11,841 nt of DNA, taken from contig JAISVE010000004.1 of the NCBI GenBank assembly GCA_031271725.1, positions 1 to 11,841 of the forward strand, written 5' to 3'. The position numbers and the translations under genes are program-made. The DNA comes from Bacteroidales bacterium. Its GTDB lineage: Bacteria; Bacteroidota; Bacteroidia; Bacteroidales; P3. Positions 1-5,692 of the stretch are shown here, one piece after another. Position 1 is the stretch's first letter; every line of letters starts with the position of its first letter. The notes under the pieces are model-generated. The model ran no database searches. It was not told the origin of the DNA and saw only the letters and a list, made by a program, of their open reading frames with translations.

Positions 1-2
1 TG

Positions 3-143
3 TTGGAAAATAATGTTGATATTTACAAAGTCAGCAAGTTGTTAGGGCATAAATCCGTACAAACTACGATAAAACACTATGCAAATATTACCGACAAAGG
101 CGCACGAGAGGCGATAGATTGTTTTCCCGAAATAAAAATATAA
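3..143 (+). CDS. Tyrosine recombinase/integrase, C-terminal fragment (5' end outside window)
   Basis: Only the last 46 residues are in the window; the frame is open from position 3 to the TAA at 141-143. The segment LLGHKSVQTTIKHYAN has the C-terminal signature of tyrosine recombinases: the LGH histidine of the active site, then a T..HY segment carrying the catalytic tyrosine. These enzymes catalyse site-specific integration and excision of mobile elements through a covalent DNA-tyrosine intermediate. The tail after the tyrosine is short, as is usual. The next gene starts 12 nt downstream with no promoter between them, so the two are probably co-transcribed. It most likely integrates the element described here, but no attachment site is visible and the N-terminal and catalytic arginine regions are missing, so the subfamily cannot be assigned. 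Confidence 0.9.
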   Translation: MENNVDIYKVSKLLGHKSVQTTIKHYANITDKGAREAIDCFPEIKI

Positions 144-155
144 ATCCGTAATAAT

Positions 156-1661
156 ATGGAACTTACAATATACAACAATATCATTCACGGCAGCCTCAAC
201 CCGCAAAGCGGGCAAGCCGCCGCCGATTATTCGGAAATCTACCACTTGTTAGGGAATATGCCCGAAGCATTACCCGAAATAGAAAGGCGGTTACAGCAGG
301 TTTTAGGTAAAAATTCACAAATGAATTTCAATGCCGACACGCCTGTAAATATTACTCAATTATTGAGCAATTCAAATTACACGAGCATTGATGTAGATTA
401 TTTTCAGCCCGAAATAAATCTACCTTTGCCCGCACCGCAAACACAAATAGAGCGGTATTATTACTTCGTAATAATCGCCGAGGCAAAGCGCATTAAACTT
501 CGTTTATTGCAATCCGTTGAAATTCTGAAAGATGATATTTGCGCAAAAGCAGAAATTAAAGATGTATTAAAATCGCTTGCTCGCTATGCAAAAAATATTC
601 GGGAACACGCGCAGCCCAACCCAATTTTTGACTTTTTGCTTACGCAAATCGTCAAACTTTATTTTGAAATAACATTGATGCTTGATGTGCTTTTGTCCGA
701 AACTGATTACAAGCCATTTTCAGATTTTTATTTTTCGCAACTCAATCGGCAAGCCGATGAGAGCGAAACCGTAGCCTATCAAAAAAACCAACACATACAC
801 CAAGCACAACGGCTTTTCACTTCGTTCAATACCACCAACGCTCAAAGTTTGCTTTCGCAACTTTACGCCGACCTTGAAAAATCGCCAACAGATAACACGC
901 TAATCGCTGTTATCTGTGCGCTCGAAAATGCTATTTTCTTGCAAAGTACAAGTCAAGCAATACCCGCGTTTGAACAACTAATCACGGTTGAATTTAGCAA
1001 TCTGATAATCAAAGAGCAAAAAAACATATTCAAACAGCGTTGCGAAAGGGAAGAAATCGCAATAGACAGAGCCAACGCAATAGACGAAATTATTTCGGAA
1101 ATATCTGTAACCAACATTTATAAAGTCAAAAGCGATATTGCCATTGCTCACAATCTGTTATCATTTTTAAACATACAAAGGGAAATTTACCTCAAAGACC
1201 CAAGCGCATTATTTAAGATTGTGATTGAAAAACAGGTTGCCGACATAAAGAAAAAGCCGCAGCCAACTATCAAGCCGATGCAGATAAAAACCAAACTTGC
1301 CATTGCTCACAAACATTTGGCTTTTCTGAATGGAGTTAATCCAAAAAACAACGAAAGGTATATGCCTGAAAGCGATTACAAGTTGTTGGTTGGATATGTG
1401 GAACACTTGATACAATACGGAACAACCCCAACAATTACACGCAAAATCCCGAAATGCAATATTCCCAAAACTTGGTTTAGATATACCTTATATGTGATAC
1501 ACCAAGAATTATACAGTTCCATACAGGACATTTGGATTGAATTTATGCAGGTAGTTTTCGATGAATTTTCGCCCAAAATTGTAGAATTTTCTACGCTCAA
1601 AACAAAATTCAGCCAAGCACCAAGCGGATACAATCAAACAGTCAAACAAGTTTTAGGGTAA
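156..1661 (+). CDS. Conserved-hypothetical-type protein of a Bacteroidota mobile element (501 aa)
   Basis: I do not recognise a functional family. The protein is soluble-looking, mostly helical by composition, and has no signal peptide or membrane segment. It lies 12 nt after the integrase stop, so it is likely an accessory gene of the same transcript. An internal similarity is visible: DIAIAHNLLSFLNI (327-340) and KLAIAHKHLAFLNG (380-393), 53 residues apart. The C-terminal part (about 380-490, with FRYTLYVIHQELY near 441-453 and WIEFMQVVFDEF near 460-471) reminds me of conserved hypothetical proteins found beside integrases in Bacteroidota integrative elements; this is recollection, not a search result. 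The ATG at 156 is chosen because it gives the longest frame and directly follows the integrase. A strong terminator follows at 1690-1723. A role in excision or mobilisation is possible but unproven. Confidence 0.75.
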   Translation: MELTIYNNIIHGSLNPQSGQAAADYSEIYHLLGNMPEALPEIERRLQQVLGKNSQMNFNADTPVNITQLLSNSNYTSIDVDYFQPEINLPLPAPQTQIERYYYFVIIAEAKRIKLRLLQSVEILKDDICAKAEIKDVLKSLARYAKNIREHAQPNPIFDFLLTQIVKLYFEITLMLDVLLSETDYKPFSDFYFSQLNRQADESETVAYQKNQHIHQAQRLFTSFNTTNAQSLLSQLYADLEKSPTDNTLIAVICALENAIFLQSTSQAIPAFEQLITVEFSNLIIKEQKNIFKQRCEREEIAIDRANAIDEIISEISVTNIYKVKSDIAIAHNLLSFLNIQREIYLKDPSALFKIVIEKQVADIKKKPQPTIKPMQIKTKLAIAHKHLAFLNGVNPKNNERYMPESDYKLLVGYVEHLIQYGTTPTITRKIPKCNIPKTWFRYTLYVIHQELYSSIQDIWIEFMQVVFDEFSPKIVEFSTLKTKFSQAPSGYNQTVKQVLG

Positions 1662-1689
1662 ATATCTTTCCTTTGCTTGCTTTTGTTAG

Positions 1690-1723
1690 GGGTAAATGTA
1701 ATGTTTTTGCATTTACCTTTTTT
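1690..1723 (+). terminator. Rho-independent terminator after the 501-aa gene
   Basis: The arms GGTAAATG (1691-1698) and CATTTACC (1710-1717) are perfectly complementary, with an 11-nt loop, and are followed directly by six T residues (1718-1723). It lies 29 nt after the stop codon at 1659-1661 and should end the integrase transcript. Confidence 0.85.
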
Positions 1724-1731
1724 GTTTTTCA

Positions 1732-1747
1732 ATAAATTATAATTTAT
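1732..1747. repeat. Perfect 16-bp AT palindrome
   Basis: ATAAATTATAATTTAT reads identically on both strands. It lies just after the terminator and before the possible promoter area of the HTH operon. It could be a regulator binding site or an easily melted site, but short AT palindromes also arise by chance in AT-rich spacers. Confidence 0.45.
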
Positions 1748-1836
1748 AAATCAATGTGTTACAAATAAAAATAGGGTAAATTAGGTAAGCGAAATTTACC
1801 TGTGAACTACCATTTTTTTACCCAATTCTTTTGCTG

Positions 1837-1867
1837 CCACTATTCAGTTTTTGGATAGTGGTTTTTT
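1837..1867 (+). terminator. Terminator-like hairpin in the leader of the HTH operon
   Basis: The arms CCACTAT (1837-1843) and ATAGTGG (1855-1861) are followed by six T residues (1862-1867). It lies 45 nt before the HTH gene start at 1912 and about 140 nt after the previous terminator. It therefore cannot serve the 501-aa gene alone and may attenuate the downstream operon or end a short leader RNA. Confidence 0.65.
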
Positions 1868-1911
1868 GCTATTGGCACGCTCAAAATCCCACGCCGATAT
1901 TCTTAAAAATT

Positions 1912-2214
1912 ATGCAAGAGAATATTTTATCAAAACTTGATGCAATCGAACAGCGATTGGTCGAACAAAATCTTTTACAAAAAGAGATTATCAATTTTGC
2001 GGAAGCCTGTTTATACCTCGATTTAAGCAGCAGTCATTTGTACAAACTCACAAGTGCAAACGCCGTTCCCTGTTACTGTCCACAGGGTAAAAAACTCTAT
2101 TTCCGCAGGGCAGAATTGGATTTGTGGCTCACAAGCCGTCGCAACGCTTCGGCAAGCGAGGTAGAGCAAAAAGCCGCCAATTACATAACCAAAAGAGGGA
2201 GGGCAAAACGATGA
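1912..2214 (+). CDS. Small helix-turn-helix protein, excisionase/MerR-like (HTH_17 type), 100 aa
   Basis: Residues about 27-73 (INFAEACLYLDLSSSHLYKL, then a KKLYFRRAELDLWL segment) match the helix-turn-helix 17/excisionase fold: a helix, a recognition helix, and a short wing ending in an aromatic 'YF.R..LD.WL' helix. Residues 1-25 look like a short coiled coil. The C-terminus is basic (TKRGRAKR). Such proteins are DNA-binding excision factors or regulators in Bacteroidota mobile elements. The ATG at 1912 is preferred over an in-frame TTG at 1831, which would place the N-terminus inside a terminator hairpin. The stop overlaps the next start (ATGA, 2211-2214), so the two HTH genes are translationally coupled. 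Whether it acts as excisionase, repressor or replication factor cannot be told from the sequence. Confidence 0.85.
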   Translation: MQENILSKLDAIEQRLVEQNLLQKEIINFAEACLYLDLSSSHLYKLTSANAVPCYCPQGKKLYFRRAELDLWLTSRRNASASEVEQKAANYITKRGRAKR

Positions 2215-2543
2215 GCAACCCGAAACACATTAGCGAAATTTTATGCGAAATCGCACAAAATCCGCAAAGCGACTTTGAAAAAGCCATTGCACAACTTCCT
2301 TGTATGCAAGCACTTGTTGAAAAACAAACAGAAACGGCTTCGATCGAAGATTGGATTGACGGACAAGATGTGATGCACACCTTGCACATTTCGCCCCGCA
2401 CCCTGCAAACCCTGCGTTCAAACGGCACTTTGCCGTATTCACGCATTGGCAACAAACTCTATTACAAGCGTTCCGACATTCTGCGGATTTTACAAGACAA
2501 TTACACAATGTACAAAATTCGGAGTTATGACGACAATAAGTAA
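2211..2543 (+). CDS. Second small helix-turn-helix protein (HTH_17 type), 110 aa
   Basis: Residues about 49-93 (DWIDGQDVMHTLHISPRTLQ followed by NKLYYKRSDILRIL) form an excisionase-like helix-turn-helix with the usual wing 'LPYSRIGNKLYYKRSDI'. This wing is closer to the family consensus than that of the upstream HTH protein. Residues 1-45 are helical with no recognised domain. The ATG at 2211 overlaps the upstream stop by 4 nt. The last 17 nt overlap the next gene, which starts at 2527. Paired HTH_17 genes directly before a VirE-N gene are a recurring arrangement in Bacteroidota integrative elements (established pattern). The protein probably binds element DNA to control excision or replication genes; which one is inference. 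Confidence 0.85.
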   Translation: MSNPKHISEILCEIAQNPQSDFEKAIAQLPCMQALVEKQTETASIEDWIDGQDVMHTLHISPRTLQTLRSNGTLPYSRIGNKLYYKRSDILRILQDNYTMYKIRSYDDNK

Positions 2544-3480
2544 AGAGGCTATTTTTAGCAAAACACATTACGGATTAGGTATTTACAGCCATATTTTACG
2601 CTCGTATTATTCCGATGAAATTGTGTTGCGATTGGTTGAAAGAGATTGCGGGAAAGTCCGCAATCCTTTCAATGCCAATAAAGAAACATTGCATATTTTC
2701 ATTGAAAAAGAAAATATTTTAGGCAATGCCCTTGATAAAGAACACGCCCGCCACAAAGATAGTGAAAACGCTATCCTTGCGGGCGATGCGTTCGACTTTG
2801 CCGAACTGCATTACAAACAACAAGGCGATGAATTATTGAAAACGCTAAATAAAGAACTGCATTTGCGTATCGGCGAACAACAAAATTTTTACGCTAACGC
2901 TCAAAAATCCGTTACAAATTCTATTTGTCCCCCAAGTCCTTGCAGTCCTTTGTTTTCCTTTTTCAAAGCCCCAATTTCCAACACCAAACCGCACAAGACG
3001 GTTTCTTTGTTGCAAATTTACAACGCAATCAAAGGCAACTACTACAAAGCCCACACTGAAAAATTGCGAGCAATTTCCGATGTCGCCCAAGCAAGAAAAT
3101 TCAAAGCCACAAACTTCGATTACTGCACTTTTTCGGGCGTATTTACTGCCCGAAACGACAAAGCCCTCGTAAAATATTCGGGCTTGCTGTGCGTTGATTT
3201 CGACCACTTAAACAGCGTTGAAACACTATTTAATCGTCTTTTGAAAGATGAATATTTCGACACGCAACTACTTTTCTGCAGTCCTTCGGGCGATGGCTTG
3301 AAATGGATTATTTCCATTGACACCACCGAAATAACGCACAGCGACTATTTCGTTGCAGTTGCAAATTACATTCAACAAACCTACGGTGTTGAGGCTGACA
3401 AATCAGGCAAAGATATTTCAAGAGCCTGTTTCTTACCACACGACCCGCAGGCATTTATCAACCCCATTTATTTGAAATAA
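2527..3480 (+). CDS. BT4734-like/VirE N-terminal domain protein, primase-like (317 aa)
   Basis: Residues about 155-315 match the BT4734-like domain (formerly VirE_N), related to archaeo-eukaryotic primases. VDFDH (223-227) supplies the acidic pair of the active site, SPSGDGLK (252-259) is the family's second motif, and GKDISRACFLPHDP (about 294-307) is the third. These proteins pair with DUF3987 ATPases in Bacteroidota elements and probably help copy element DNA. Residues 1-120 are a separate domain: NPFNANKETLHIF followed by AGDAFDFAELHY looks like a CHC2 primase zinc finger that has lost its cysteines (inference). The segment CPPSPCSPLFSFFK (about 134-147) looks like a linker. The ATG at 2527 is chosen because it gives a 17-nt overlap with the upstream gene, whereas an earlier in-frame start at 2446 would overlap it far more. 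The next gene starts 2 nt after the stop. Confidence 0.85.
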   Translation: MTTISKEAIFSKTHYGLGIYSHILRSYYSDEIVLRLVERDCGKVRNPFNANKETLHIFIEKENILGNALDKEHARHKDSENAILAGDAFDFAELHYKQQGDELLKTLNKELHLRIGEQQNFYANAQKSVTNSICPPSPCSPLFSFFKAPISNTKPHKTVSLLQIYNAIKGNYYKAHTEKLRAISDVAQARKFKATNFDYCTFSGVFTARNDKALVKYSGLLCVDFDHLNSVETLFNRLLKDEYFDTQLLFCSPSGDGLKWIISIDTTEITHSDYFVAVANYIQQTYGVEADKSGKDISRACFLPHDPQAFINPIYLK

Positions 3481-3482
3481 TT

Positions 3483-5264
3483 ATGAGCAAGAAAACATTT
3501 AACCCCAAAGATTGGGCAACGGCTATGCCTCGCCAATCCTCAAATACTTTCAATTCCTTATCTTCCTTAAAGTCAGATAGCGATATTGAAATAATCACAA
3601 AAAGAATAGAAAGTACAAACACCGACATTGCCCCAAACTACGCCGATTGGCGAGATTTAGGCTTTGCCCTCGCTGATGCTTTGGGCGAAAGCGGGCGGAA
3701 CTACTACCACCGTTTAAGTCGCTTTTACCCAAAATATAATCAAAGCGAAACGGATAAACAGTTCGACAAATGCCTAAAATCAAACGGCAACGGCGTTTCT
3801 ATCAAAACCCTGTACCATTTAGCAAAATCGGCAGGCATTGATGTTTCCGTAAAAGTCCCACCTGTCCCAAAAGTCCCCCGACAACAAAGCAAATCCCTAA
3901 ATCCGCCGTTAGCGGAAATGGAGTATTTGGCAGAAATAGAGGAAACAACAGAAAAGCCTTTGCCAACAATCCCCGAAACAACTTATCAAAATTTACCAAA
4001 CTTCCTGCAATGGGCAACCGCAAAAGCCACTTCGCCCGAAGATAAAGACCTTTTATTGCTTGGCTCACTTGTGGCTATTTCGCCTTGTTTGCCGAACATT
4101 TACGGAGTTTATGCCGAAAGAAATGTTTATCCAAATTTGTTTCTTTTCGTAACCGCCCAAGCCTCAGCAGGTAAAGGCAGATTAACGCTTTGCCGAAAAT
4201 TAGTTGAGCCAATACACCGTTCTTTGCGAGAATTGGCAAAAGCCGAACACGAAGAATATCAACGCAAGCAAACCGAGTACGCAATGACAAAAGACAAAAC
4301 CGACTTGGAACGCCCGCAAGAGCCACCGCTACGAATGTTAATCATTCCTGCAAATAACAGTTCAACAGGACTTTTCCAAATTCTAAATGACAACAAAGGC
4401 GTAGGATTGATTTTTGAAACAGAGGGCGACACGCTCGCCCAAACTTTCAAGAGCGAACACGGCAACTATTCAGATGGCTTTCGTAAGGCGTTCCACCACG
4501 AAACAATATCGTACAACCGCCGTAAAGACCGCGAATATGTAGAACTCGAAACACCCCGCCTTTCTGCCTTGCTTTCGGGAACGCCAAAACAAGTTTCGGC
4601 ACTCATTCCCAACGCCGAAAACGGCTTATTCAGCCGTTTTATATTCTACTATATGAATATATTACCTGTGTGGAAAGATGTTTTTGCGGGCGATGACAGC
4701 CAAACGCTTGATGATTATTTTAAGCATTTAGGCAATCAGTTTTTCGATTTTTACAAAACCCTGCAATACCAATCCGAACCGCTACGCTTTTGCCTTACGG
4801 CAAAGCAACAGCAAGCATTTAACACTTATTTTTCGCAGGCTCAAAATCAATATCTGTATTTGTGTGGCGTTGATTATTTGGCAACAGTCCGCCGTTTGGG
4901 ATTGATAACCTTTCGTGTAGCAATGATTTTAACTGCCCTGCGGATAATGGACACAGGACACATTGCAAGCCCGATGATTTGCGAAGATAGCGATTTCAAT
5001 ACGGCAATGGAATTAGTCAAAATTCTAATTCAACACGCCGCTAAAATTCACGAGGACTTGCCCGCTGAAACCGCAACACCAAAACAGCCCAATCAAAAGC
5101 AACTGTTTTTAGAAACCTTGCCGCTCGAATTTTCAAGGCAGGAATACCTGAAAACCGCTCACAGCCTCAACATTTCAGATAAAACCGCCGAGAAACACAT
5201 TCGGAAATTCAAAGAAAGCGGGTTGATAAACCACTTTGCACACGATAAATACAAGAAGTTGTAA
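3483..5264 (+). CDS. PriCT-2/DUF3987 protein, primase-helicase-like ATPase (593 aa)
   Basis: Residues about 35-120 (DWRDLGFALADALGESGRNY through KCLKSNGNGVSIKTLYHLA) match a primase C-terminal PriCT-2 domain. Residues about 165-500 match DUF3987, a P-loop ATPase family. Visible motifs are a Walker A-like AQASAGKGR (225-233), a Walker B-like GLIFETEGD (308-316), SGTPKQ (365-370) as a possible sensor, and R385 in NGLFSRF as a possible arginine finger. The C-terminal 60 residues look like a winged helix (NISDKTAEKHIRKFKESGLI). Together with the preceding protein it makes a split primase-helicase for replication of the element after excision (inference from family architecture). It follows the primase-like gene by 2 nt and ends just before a strong terminator at 5267-5298, so it closes this operon. 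Confidence 0.88.
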   Translation: MSKKTFNPKDWATAMPRQSSNTFNSLSSLKSDSDIEIITKRIESTNTDIAPNYADWRDLGFALADALGESGRNYYHRLSRFYPKYNQSETDKQFDKCLKSNGNGVSIKTLYHLAKSAGIDVSVKVPPVPKVPRQQSKSLNPPLAEMEYLAEIEETTEKPLPTIPETTYQNLPNFLQWATAKATSPEDKDLLLLGSLVAISPCLPNIYGVYAERNVYPNLFLFVTAQASAGKGRLTLCRKLVEPIHRSLRELAKAEHEEYQRKQTEYAMTKDKTDLERPQEPPLRMLIIPANNSSTGLFQILNDNKGVGLIFETEGDTLAQTFKSEHGNYSDGFRKAFHHETISYNRRKDREYVELETPRLSALLSGTPKQVSALIPNAENGLFSRFIFYYMNILPVWKDVFAGDDSQTLDDYFKHLGNQFFDFYKTLQYQSEPLRFCLTAKQQQAFNTYFSQAQNQYLYLCGVDYLATVRRLGLITFRVAMILTALRIMDTGHIASPMICEDSDFNTAMELVKILIQHAAKIHEDLPAETATPKQPNQKQLFLETLPLEFSRQEYLKTAHSLNISDKTAEKHIRKFKESGLINHFAHDKYKKL

Positions 5265-5266
5265 AG

Positions 5267-5298
5267 AAAAAGGATAGTTCAAGCTGCTGTCCTTTTTT
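5267..5298 (+). terminator. Rho-independent terminator after the DUF3987 gene
   Basis: AAAAAGGATAG (5267-5277) pairs with CTGTCCTTTTT (5287-5297), eleven pairs including one G-T wobble, with a 9-nt loop and a terminal run of six T residues (5293-5298). It begins 2 nt after the stop codon and separates the replication module from the defence operon. Confidence 0.85.
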
Positions 5299-5319
5299 GG
5301 TGTTGAAAACTTCTTGCTC

Positions 5320-5344
5320 TAAATTGTCTTTGTTTGACAATTTA
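5320..5344. promoter_or_regulatory. 9-bp inverted repeat, probable operator of the XRE regulator
   Basis: TAAATTGTC (5320-5328) and GACAATTTA (5336-5344) are a perfect inverted repeat with a 7-bp spacer. The spacer carries the likely -33 element of the downstream promoter (TTTG, 5329-5332). A dimeric XRE protein bound here would cover the promoter, as expected for an autoregulating controller protein. The repeat is seen directly; binding is inferred. Confidence 0.7.
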
Positions 5345-5356
5345 TTCGTAATTTTG
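5329..5356 (+). promoter_or_regulatory. Bacteroidota-type promoter of the defence operon
   Basis: TAATTTTG (5349-5356) matches the Bacteroidota -7 consensus TAnnTTTG exactly. TTTG at 5329-5332 is a suitable -33 element. The predicted RNA start lies roughly 20 nt before the XRE gene at 5383. No other convincing promoter was found between here and the Argonaute stop, so it may drive all five genes. Confidence 0.75.
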
Positions 5357-5382
5357 CCGTTGGTAATTAAAACAAGTCAGAT

Positions 5383-5691
5383 ATGTGTTCAAAGCAGATG
5401 TTATTTTCGGATAAAATTCACGAACTGCGTGAAGAAAAGAAATTATATCAAAAGCAAATTGCCTCTGCATTGTCTATTGATACACCGATGTATTGCCGTA
5501 TTGAACGCGGGGAACGCCGAGCTAAGAGAGAGCAAATTCCAATCATTGCAGAAGTTTTACAATTCGACCCTGAAGAATTGCTTGCCCTTTGGCTTGCCGA
5601 CCAAGTAACCGCAGTAGTTGCCGATGAAACAGGTATTGCAAGAAAAGTATTAAAGATTGCCGATAATTCATTAGGTAAAAAAAATAAATAA
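5383..5691 (+). CDS. XRE-family HTH regulator, controller (C) protein type (102 aa)
   Basis: Residues about 8-65 are an XRE/Cro-type helix-turn-helix: DKIHELREEKKLYQKQIASA, then DTPMYCRIERGERRAKREQI. The form 'IDTPMY..IERGERRAKREQ' is familiar from Bacteroidota regulators that sit directly before DNA methyltransferase genes (established pattern). Residues 66-102 continue with a helical tail (LLALWLADQVTAVV). Controller proteins bind DNA as dimers and time the expression of restriction-modification genes. A 9-bp inverted repeat over the promoter is a natural target. The stop is 1 nt from the methyltransferase start at 5693, so translation is likely coupled. Two in-frame starts are possible, ATG 5383 and ATG 5398; the second would begin MLFSDKIHEL, and the HTH domain is unaffected either way. 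Confidence 0.88.
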   Translation: MCSKQMLFSDKIHELREEKKLYQKQIASALSIDTPMYCRIERGERRAKREQIPIIAEVLQFDPEELLALWLADQVTAVVADETGIARKVLKIADNSLGKKNK

Positions 5692-5692
5692 T

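Larger units (their letters stand above)
1654..1823. repeat. Cluster of TAGGG(G)TAAAT motifs in both orientations
   Basis: TAGGGTAAAT occurs at 1654-1663 and 1772-1781. A one-base-longer version, TAGGGGTAAAT, is at 1687-1697. Inverted partial copies are ATTTACC at 1711-1717 and 1794-1800 and TTTACCC at 1817-1823. Some copies form the terminator stem or span the stop codon of the upstream gene, so part of the repetition may be structural. The density before a replication-type operon is compatible with operators or iterons. Confidence 0.5.
1662..1911. other. Control region between the integrase unit and the HTH/primase unit (no gene)
   Basis: This 250-bp stretch has no convincing coding frame. 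It holds a rho-independent terminator (1690-1723), a perfect 16-bp AT palindrome (1732-1747), repeats of TAGGG(G)TAAAT in both orientations, an 8-bp inverted repeat GGTAAATT/AATTTACC (1775-1782 and 1793-1800) and a terminator-like hairpin (1837-1867) before the HTH gene. A clear TAnnTTTG promoter was not found; TTCTTTTG at 1826-1833 is the nearest match and is weak. The region probably holds the promoter and operators of the HTH/primase operon and may include an origin-like site. Confidence 0.6.

Noticed and set aside
1831..1911. Upstream TTG start extending the first HTH protein by 27 residues
   Set aside because: The extension would run through a hairpin with a T-run and has a hydrophobic, low-plausibility sequence; the ATG at 1912 directly precedes a normal N-terminus.
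2230..2568. 112-codon minus-strand frame opposite the second HTH gene
   Set aside because: It is a cysteine-rich shadow of the HTH coding strand without promoter or domain.
5297..5608. 103-codon + strand frame starting before the XRE gene
   Set aside because: It overlaps the terminator end, the operator and most of the XRE gene in another frame, and the product has no domain; the XRE frame at 5383 is clearly the coding one.
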